Below are positions 59,501 through 64,000 of a DNA stretch of 64,000 nucleotides, one piece after another; the first letter of the stretch is position 1; every line of letters starts with the position of its first letter. The notes beneath the pieces were generated by a model that was given only the letters and a program-made list of their open reading frames with translations, did not search any database and was not told where the DNA came from. The stretch is taken from positions 10,413,726 through 10,477,725 of the forward strand of contig OZ038320.1 in assembly GCA_964035795.1 (NCBI GenBank), in the 5' to 3' direction. The position numbers were made by a program, and so were the translations under genes. The DNA comes from Pterobdella sp. o SKG-2022. Lineage: Eukaryota; Annelida; Clitellata; Hirudinida; Piscicolidae.

Positions 59501-62381
59501 CTTTCTATTAATTTACTTATTTCAATACGATTCTATATTCCACATCGGTTTATTAGTTTTGGGCTTATTTTTATATTAGCCATTATAAAGCTTAAAACTA
59601 TGACTATTGTGATTATTCTATATGAATACTATTATCTTCAGCATTTTAGCAATATCCATGCATGAAACCACAAAATCAAACATCCTATTATACAATTCGT
59701 GCTCAGACATTATCGTTCTGAATATAAAACTTTTTCTATTATTGTAAGCATCTTTATTATCATTTTTGTACTTCGTGATGCAAAATTAATCTTTTATTTT
59801 CATATTATTTTTGTTTCTTTTAAATATTTTTATTTTTTGAAATACTTTAACTGTGAAGTTTCAATTAATTGAGCGATGCATTAGACAGCTAATTGCTTGG
59901 CTACCCTTCGGATTATATTTCCTTTAACTCTTGTACTTTGGTAAAACCATATAACTACGTTTGTAGATAAAATATCTTTATTTAGAATTAATAATTTATT
60001 TCACTAAATTGTGTGAAAAATAGCTTTGTTATTTGTGAATTCGCCTCGTATCGATTCAGCATACAAATAAAAAGTGTTTTATAAAAATACAGATAAAACC
60101 TCCAGCAAATAATCCAAAAAAAAGACAAGGGATAGTGTAAATGCTAAAAAAGGCAATATATTAATGCTTGTTTGTATTGTTTTTCGATCCATTAGCATTG
60201 TATACTCAACTCGTGTTTTTACAAGTAATTAAGGTGACTTAGGTATTCGATATATATTAAGCATAAAGACCGATATGCGATTACACAGTATTAATTATTT
60301 ATTTCCTATAACATTTCCTTTTTAGTTATATGTCCTCAAACGTAAACTTTGCAATTAAAAAAAGCCATCAATTCATTAAGCTTTTTTTTCAGAGCAATGC
60401 ACTTTTGAAAATTACCCGCATATACTTATACTTTTTGAATCACGTTCATGCACATTGAGACTCCAAATATATCAATATAAGTCAATTCTTTCACAAGTCA
60501 CAACACCAGCCAGATTAGCGTTAATTTAACATTCTACTGCATGCAGAAACGATAACCAAGAGAATAAACTAGAAGAGAAACATTCATAAATGTATAAATG
60601 GAAACACCCAGGCATACACACACAAACACACATAATAACACATAGGCAGCAAGACTGATTGGACGCTAATGAGCAAGGCGACTTGCTAATTTCGATTGCG
60701 TCTTTTTATCCTTATTGCTCTTGGTGTTGTGTGCGTTATGATATTTTCACTTGGACAATTTTTAATTGTATTAAATTTACTTTTGATATTCAATATTTAT
60801 TGAGACTTTTTAAAATGTATTCCTATCAAATTGTTGGTAGTGAAAATTTCCAATAAAATTTTATCCCGTAATCACGTCTAGTTTTTTAGCGTATTAGCTT
60901 TTTAATTAATAACACCCATGTTTTTGTTCATTTATGTTTCACTGCACTGCCTGTTTGGGTAGATAAACTATATTTGAAAATTAATTGTTAATTTTATGCC
61001 AAGTACATCTTGAAATTCATTTATCAAATAGGTTTTAATGACAAATATCTAAAAATTCCAAAAGCATTTAGCTATTCGTAATTTGCTCATTATTTTTCCA
61101 ATTTCACTTCTTGTTATTAGCATTATCGAATTGAGTTTATGCAAATTTTTTCTAGTTACAGTTGAGAGGCTCAAACGTTCGGTGTTTATATCATTTCAAA
61201 ACATATACAAATATCAGACTAAAATGACTCTTCAAACTAATAGCTTAGATAAATGGAGTACATAAAAATTTTTTTCCAAAAATAATAATTAGTTTGACTA
61301 ACTTAAAAGCAGAAAAGTTGTTCAAGAAATTTTTAAAACTCAATTATACTAAAGTAATGTGTGTGAATATTGATTTAATGTTTCTTGGAAAATTTTTGTA
61401 GACGAATTACTAGCAACAGTGTAATTTTTTATACAAGATTATTGCATGGAGTTAATAAAAAAGCAAAGAAAAACGCATAAAGGAAGATTACACATCGAAT
61501 GATTGCCCTCATCATTAATTTCCTTCTGCTTTAAAAACAGAAAATGGCGTCACCAAAGACAAGAAGAACACGCTCACAATATGGCTACTGCTTCCGGCTA
61601 CTTAGCTGCGGGACCAACGGTGTCTACTGCAGAAGTTGATAACTCAGCCATCCTCGAGGCATATTACTCATCACAAGCACCTCAGTGCTTGTCACATAAT
61701 GCTGAGATGGCGGATTGTTTTAGGTATCGAAAATTTCATCGATTTTTGACTATGTAATAAATTATTTAAATTTTTATTAAGTTACTTTTTTCAATAAAGA
61801 AGATTTTGTTACATTTATTTCAACGAAAAACAAAATACACTTACTAATGCTTTATGGTAAGGTCGAACTTTTTTAAAACTATTGCTTAATTTTTTTAATA
61901 AAAATAAATGTGTTCAAGTTCTCCACATTTAAAAAAAATCCTGAAAACTATTTTATTAAAGATTCAAAAGAACATATAAAATATAAATTATTAGTTCAAT
62001 TTGATTGATTTTTCAAAACAAATTATTCTTTGCTCATTTAAGGTCTTCAATGCTGACTGACAAAGCTGACCTTTCAGCAACAACTATAGCAAACAAGGAG
62101 GCCCATAAAGGGTTGGCATACTTCGTCCATCAGTATAATCAGTTTAAAGATTTTTATATAGCAGCACTAACATTGATACAAACCAAAATAACCTCAATGT
62201 TAACTTATTTTCAAACAGAGGCACCTATGAAGAACACAAAAATCCATGCCATTTTCACCACCACCACCACCCCCACCAATGCTTTTCCACTTCAGATTGG
62301 GTCAAGGCTCCGGATGTAACCACGTTTATAAACACTTCGAAATTTTCGACATTCCAACCTATTTTTGACCAAAGTAATTAA
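50303..62381 (+). CDS. Single-pass membrane protein with SUEL lectin, CUB and CCP domains (5' end missing)
   Basis: Exons: 50303-50588, 50885-51084, 51991-52608, 53365-53535, 54675-54750, 61541-61723, 62043-62111, 62219-62381. These give 587 codons to TAA, and every phase agrees. Order of parts: basic/His/Gln-rich linker, SUEL (rhamnose/galactose-binding lectin) domain, basic linker, CUB domain, one CCP/sushi domain, a membrane span (VLVGVVLGVVIGAVPLALVY) and a cytoplasmic tail of about 140 residues. SUEL domains bind sugars or protein partners (latrophilin, EVA-1); CUB and CCP are extracellular interaction modules. So this is a type I surface receptor or adhesion protein. The signal peptide exon was not found upstream. 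I do not recognise a named gene. The last intron (107 bp) is open in frame, giving a second possible tail. Confidence 0.8.
50885..51084 (+). CDS. SUEL/CUB/CCP gene: rest of SUEL lectin domain
   Basis: 200 bp between acceptor CATCAG and donor CAAG/GTGATT. It reads YGRMQNGKC, FGHLDCHVDV, VTCSGKSLCNLPVTS, LDQKPCSTDL, SYLEVTHVCVQ. YGR, CxGKxxCxxPV and PC...YLxVxxxC are the hallmark SUEL motifs; with the previous exon eight Cys are present. The usual DPC is KPC here. An overlapping frame starting at 50843 is a shadow. Confidence 0.88.
51991..52608 (+). CDS. SUEL/CUB/CCP gene: linker and CUB domain
   Basis: 618 bp, acceptor CAACCCAG, donor GAAG/GTAATT. After VVVNTCNKVDVVEVDVTATL comes a basic Gln/Asn linker with NQRVKRHKELYERQRK (R-V-K-R, a furin-type site). 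The CUB domain follows: TTKCPWKITVEKSQKVHFFA, NSCGFTVKFSEG, NVEICEDLPR, SSSNVVFIEVFA, LLLKYEG. CPWxI, the SSSNxVxIxF strand and the LLxY ending are the usual CUB pattern; three of the usual four Cys are visible. Confidence 0.75.
53365..53535 (+). CDS. SUEL/CUB/CCP gene: CCP/sushi domain
   Basis: 171 bp. It reads LGCLRLPQIEGASVI, SAKVMCKESEKIFYLVC, QGGLLWSGGLGNCS. Four Cys with a Trp between the third and fourth, plus the GAxV and YxLxC motifs, define a compact CCP module. The acceptor TTGCACAG is good; the donor AAAA/GTTCGT is weak, so an extra small exon before the membrane exon is possible. Confidence 0.8.
54675..54750 (+). CDS. SUEL/CUB/CCP gene: transmembrane exon
   Basis: 76 bp, acceptor ATATTGCAG, donor AAAAG/GTCAGA. 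It encodes VLVGVVLGVVIGAVPLALVY followed by LCLKR, a membrane span with a Gly-rich first half and a Lys/Arg stop-transfer end. It joins in phase 2 to KWRHQRQEE of the next exon, 6.8 kb away. Confidence 0.85.
54751..61540 (+). other. 6.8-kb intron of the SUEL/CUB/CCP gene
   Basis: Very A/T-rich. The only notable patch is near 55770-55850, where a G+C-richer segment could be read as an alternative tail exon after GGGGAG (RRAVVNTATKCPGNQSKKKF then stop) or as part of a minus-strand ORF with hydrophobic start; neither has good splice support. A short CA-rich tract is at about 60610-60640. No domain seen. Confidence 0.6.
61541..61723 (+). CDS. SUEL/CUB/CCP gene: juxtamembrane tail exon
   Basis: 183 bp after acceptor AAAAACAG. 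It reads KWRHQRQEEHAHNMATASGY, LAAGPTVSTAEVDNSAILEA, YYSSQAPQCLSHNAEMADCF, then donor AG/GTATCG. Basic residues next to the membrane fit positive-inside topology. LEAYYSS contains Tyr residues that could be signalling sites; that is only inference. Confidence 0.8.
62043..62381 (+). CDS. SUEL/CUB/CCP gene: C-terminal exons, with an optional 107-bp intron
   Basis: After acceptor CATTTAAG the frame reads RSSMLTDKADLSATTIANKE then AHKG. With donor GG/GTTGGC at 62111 and acceptor TTTTCAAACAG at 62218, it continues GTYEEHKNPCHFHHHHHPHQ, CFSTSDWVKAPDVTTF and ends DQSN at TAA 62379-62381. Without splicing the frame stays open through the intron and ends ...LQIGSRLRM at 62319. The spliced form has the better residue composition and a stop 9 nt before AATAAA. 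Confidence 0.65.
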
Positions 62382-62390
62382 ATGCATGAC

Positions 62391-62396
62391 AATAAA
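62391..62396 (+). terminator. Polyadenylation signal of the SUEL/CUB/CCP gene
   Basis: AATAAA 9 nt after the spliced-form stop (62381) and 72 nt after the unspliced-form stop (62319); a second AAATAAA follows near 62412. It supports the gene ending here. Confidence 0.55.
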
Positions 62397-62419
62397 GTAT
62401 GCTAAAAGTGTAAATAAAT

Positions 62420-64000
62420 GTATAGTATAAAATGGTAACTCAAACATTCGTAGACATTTATTTTAAAGTTGTAAAACTAAAATTAAATTTAAGGCTCAAA
62501 TCAAAATCTTGTATTTATAAGGTATTTTCATTGTCTCCGAACTAATATTTTTGTATAATAAATGTTTCATTTGTCCATGTTCGTCTTTTTTATCGAGAAG
62601 TTGAGCTAAAAGTAGTGGATCTTCTAAAAAAATTCTAAAAAGTTAAAGAATTTACAACTTCAAATGTAATTCCTAGGAGATAAATGAGCGCTTGTTTAAC
62701 GAAGAGAAAAAATACCCACATTCGTCTTTTTAATCCGTTTTACATTATAAGAAACTCTATGTTTTAATTTACTTTTTGTGCAAGGCTTATCTTAATTCAA
62801 GTGCGTATATTATACATTTTTTTTCGGCACTCAAAATAATACTCCAAACTGCATTTATTTTATTATAAAAAAGTAAAACGTGTTTTAAGAAAACATTTTC
62901 AAATTAACAAACCTATATCTGATATCAATTAATTAGTTTTAAGGTGTAACTTACCTATAATAAATTCATTCTTATTTTTAACAAATTCGGCGAAGAATTT
63001 GTCGGTAAGACCTTTTAGAAAACCTCATTTAAAATGTCAAATTATCCAAACCAAATGCATGCATTTATATATAAATGAATTTGATGAAATCTCCTACGAC
63101 TAGAATGAAAAGAAATGAAAGTCGTTGGACAACACGTAGCTGTGGGAAAGTTTAAAATATAATTATATTTTGCTCATTTTACTTGTGCAAGATAAATGTA
63201 AGTTGGTTGGGGTCATCCACACAGCAATCCATCATGGGTGTCTTATCTCGTTACAGTCCCCTAGGGCCAGACTCGCTCGTTTGGCGTAGCACCAGAGTTT
63301 AATCATTTAAAACTTACCATAAAAATCATAACTTCACATAAAGATTTTTAAAGCTAAATTCTCCTACGAATGTATCAGTTTCAATTTTTTCAAAAACTTC
63401 AATTATAAGTGAATTTAATCAGGAAATGTTATTTACTTAAAAACAGAGCTATAAATCAACATTCAAACTTCAACATTATCAAATTATTTAATCGACATCT
63501 TACTCGTCTAACTCATCATCTTCACCATTTTATTGAAAATGTCTAAAAGATAATTTGAAATGCTTGCAATAATTTAGAAAAACTTTATTTTGAAGATGCA
63601 TCATTTGTTGAAAATGTTTACGAACACTTTATTGTAATATTTCACTTAAGTGCTATTCAAACACAAGCAATCGACGTGACTAATAAAGGGACGATGATCA
63701 CGAAAAAGCTCCATGCATCAAAGCAAAGCAATTTAACTCTTTATTCTATAATGCTTTTTCAATATTGAGAATTTAAATTACATTTTTTTAGAGAAACCCT
63801 ATAAACTGTTCATTTTCACTCAATTCTATATTCAACATTTTTAAAATAAAATGATAAACAACAGTCTCGTATATTTTCATAATGGATTTCAAAATTGTAC
63901 GATGATAAAAAAAATAACAGTTAATAGATACTCTCAACAAAACTTACTTATTCACATTACATCATCTGGAATATGGGTGGTAGGCGGGAGCTGTTGTACC
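62420..64000. other. 3' flank with two coding-like scraps
   Basis: Mostly A/T-rich. At 63205-63300 a balanced-composition patch on plus reads MGVLSRYSPLGPDSLVWR (ATG at 63231) before a possible GTTTAA donor. At 63944-64000, cut by the window end, both strands look coding: minus VQQLPPTTHIPDD before GTAATG, or plus YIIWNMGGRRELLY. Neither can be assigned. Confidence 0.35.

Overview
This is a very AT-rich, intron-rich animal nuclear window. All recognisable coding sequence is split into short exons (about 40 to 990 bp) with GT/AG borders, and the exons are clearly richer in G+C than the A/T-homopolymer background. The protein families present (mitochondrial SCO copper chaperone, PDZ-LIM Z-disc protein, secreted C-type lectin-like protein, SUEL/CUB/CCP membrane protein) fit an invertebrate, most likely an arthropod. 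An AT-rich crustacean such as a copepod would fit, but the sequence alone does not prove this.

Layout. 1-8.8 kb: no gene recognised; one 165-bp foldback element. 8.8-10.3 kb, minus: two exons of a secreted C-type-lectin-like gene whose lectin fold carries a long charged insertion. 14.4-17.8 kb, minus: an Enigma/ZASP-type PDZ + 3 LIM gene, nearly complete. 20.1-26.2 kb, plus: a complete 8-exon SCO gene. Its stop is followed by AATAAA, and its introns hold two foldback elements, a decayed LINE and a tRNA-derived SINE inside that LINE. The PDZ-LIM and SCO genes are head to head, 2.4 kb apart. 26.3-50.3 kb: mostly A/T-rich DNA with a few orphan exon-like islands on both strands and a pair of perfect CRE octamers. 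50.3-62.4 kb, plus: a transmembrane protein with SUEL lectin, CUB, CCP/sushi, one membrane span and a cytoplasmic tail in eight exons; the 5' exon(s) were not found. 62.4-64 kb: one short exon-like island and a coding-like end.

The genes do not form a functional cluster; they are unrelated neighbours. SCO acts in cytochrome c oxidase assembly, PDZ-LIM in the muscle Z-disc and cytoskeleton, and the lectin-like and SUEL/CUB/CCP proteins at or outside the cell surface. Exon borders were derived by hand from splice consensus and reading phase; where phases agree across several introns the model is firm, and where they do not this is stated. I found no clearly new multi-gene system. The best leads are the interrupted C-type lectin domain, the SUEL/CUB/CCP receptor with two possible C-termini, and a foldback element family with a shared core.
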